Source: Penium margaritaceum
Taxonomy: Eukaryota; Streptophyta; Zygnematophyceae; Desmidiales; Peniaceae
Reading direction: 5' to 3'
Assembly (NCBI GenBank): GCA_023375785.1
Contig: SZWC01015090.1
Location: 1 to 64,000 of the forward strand
DNA length: 64,000 bases
The notes beneath the pieces are model-generated. The model did no database searches. It saw only the letters and a program-made list of their open reading frames with translations, and was not told the DNA's origin. Made by a program: the position numbers and the translations under genes. Shown piece by piece: positions 63,126 through 64,000 of this stretch. Position 1 is the first letter of the stretch. Each line of letters starts with the position of its first letter.

Positions 63126-64000
63126 ACCTTTAATATGTAGTGGTACGGCATGGCTACCATACACAGTGACCAACCAAAGTATGCATATGTCACTGATCAT
63201 GACCAAAGAATTTCACTTAATGTGGTGAACGCTGACAACTCACAACAAGAGGGGGTAACAATGGCTTGGGAACATTGGCTATCAACTACAAAGCACAATA
63301 ACCTTGACTAAGTAGTGACATGGCGTGGCAACCATGTACAGTGACAAACCAAAGTAGGCATGTGCCACTAACCATGACCAAAAAAATTTCACAATGTGTG
63401 GTCAATGTTGAAAACTCATAACACGAGGATCAAATGTTAAGAGGGGAAACAATGGGTTGGGAACACTGGGTATCAAGTAGCAAGTACAACGACCTTCAAC
63501 AAGAAGTGGCAAGGTGTGGCTAGCATGCAGAGCGACCAACCAAAGGATGCATACGTCACTGACTATGACCAAAGAAGTCCACTATGTGTGGTCAAGCTTG
63601 ACAACTCATGACGCGAGTCACAAATGGTCAGAGGGAGAGACAATGGTTTGGGATCCCTATGTATCGACTAGAAAGGACAAAGAACTTCAATTCGTAGTGG
63701 CACGGTGTGGCTATTGTGCACACCAAACAACCAAACTAGGCATATGTCACGGACCTTGACCAAAGAATTTCAGTATGGGTGGTCAACGTTCCCAACCCAT
63801 AACTCGATTCACAAATGGTCAGAGGGGGAAACAGTGGTTTCCGAGTATTGTTTTTAAAGTAGCAAGTACAACAACCTTGAATGAGTAGTAGCACGGTGTG
63901 GCTACCATGCAAAATGACCAACCAAAGTAGGCATATGTACTTCCTTTGACCAAATAAATCCGCTGTGTGGTCAACGCTGACAACTCATAATACAAATCAC

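Larger units (their letters stand above)
26287..64000 (+). repeat. Satellite array, block 3, to the window end
   Basis: About 37.7 kb of the same satellite, continuing beyond the window inside an E monomer. HORs have A starts from 27150 to 63126. The six-step order is broken by hybrids at 31552 (F/B), 33994 and 35709 (C/F), 49274 (E/F), 58599 (A/C), 60288 (F/A), 61027 (E/F), 61791 (D/B) and 62935 (B/F), by an enlarged C at 37424 and by a shortened A at 45141. There are no inserted elements and no supported gene. Confidence 0.95.

Noticed and set aside
10457-64000. Dozens of open frames of 60-138 codons in the satellite, including a 63-codon minus-strand frame recurring in many B monomers
   Set aside because: They follow the repeat, occur on both strands and in overlapping frames, end at different points in sister monomers, and match no protein type I know. 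Their recurrence is explained by monomer similarity.
3415-64000. CRISPR-like regular repeats
   Set aside because: There are no unique spacers: the whole 190 bp unit is repeated. The context is eukaryotic.
3415-64000. A CENP-B box in the monomer
   Set aside because: I looked for TTCG....A..CGGG-like words and saw none that recurs at a fixed place. TTGGGAACAC and TTCGGAATATT are only superficial matches.
3415-64000. Ribosomal DNA spacer repeats
   Set aside because: No rRNA gene, promoter or terminator-like block appears in over 57 kb of array.

Overview
This is eukaryotic repeat DNA with no host single-copy gene in view. About 57.4 kb of the 64 kb is one satellite family, about 301 monomers of roughly 190 bp, all in the same orientation. 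The rest is three kinds of transposable element. The hAT transposon has two short GT-AG introns. The retroelement is Copia-type and its LTR begins TGTTGG after a G-rich polypurine tract. Together with a long satellite array of about 190 bp, these suggest a plant or alga, but the lineage cannot be fixed from this sequence. A centromeric or other heterochromatic location is plausible and unproven.

Layout. (1) 1-3414: the right-hand part of a large hAT DNA transposon. It holds most of a transposase gene (three exons, an in-frame TAG inside the C-terminal dimerisation domain) and a right end packed with GACTCGCGAGTC palindromes, ending in a TAAGGGTG-type terminus. A 327 bp non-autonomous hAT MITE (2236-2562, 8 bp target duplication) sits inside the last exon. 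(2) 3415-7569: satellite, starting part-way through a monomer, as expected if the hAT element had jumped into the array. (3) 7570-10456: 3' part of a fossil Copia LTR retrotransposon (pol remnant, long C/T-rich untranslated region, putative 3' LTR). (4) 10457-25959: satellite. (5) 25960-26286: second copy of the same 327 bp MITE, flanked by CATATGCC on both sides. (6) 26287-64000: satellite to the end of the window.

The main discovery is the satellite's organisation. Monomers fall into six types, here called A to F, which follow each other in fixed order and make a higher-order repeat (HOR) of about 1,145 bp. Monomers headed by type A begin near 3546, 4692, 5836, 6981; 11235, 12354, 13501, 14597, 15718, 16807, 17953, 18900, 20046, 21198, 22331, 23478, 24600, 25743; 27150, 28296, 29455, 30596, 32506, 33611, 34185, 35326, 35900, 37041, 38268, 39404, 40550, 41694, 42848, 43993, 45141, 46240, 47390, 48515, 49456, 50603, 51748, 52905, 54019, 55167, 56304, 57461, 58599, 59360, 61217, 62745 and 63126. 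Exceptions to the six-step order are nearly always hybrid monomers of normal length, the mark of unequal crossing-over in register. Above the HOR there are larger duplications: about 11-30 kb resembles about 43-58 kb, 40-41 kb resembles 59-60 kb, and 33.6 kb resembles 39.4 kb. One duplicate carries the MITE and the other keeps the empty site, so relative dates can be read.

No rRNA, tRNA, CRISPR, telomere repeat or intact cellular gene was seen. The many short open frames of 60-110 codons in the satellite are chance products of its sequence.
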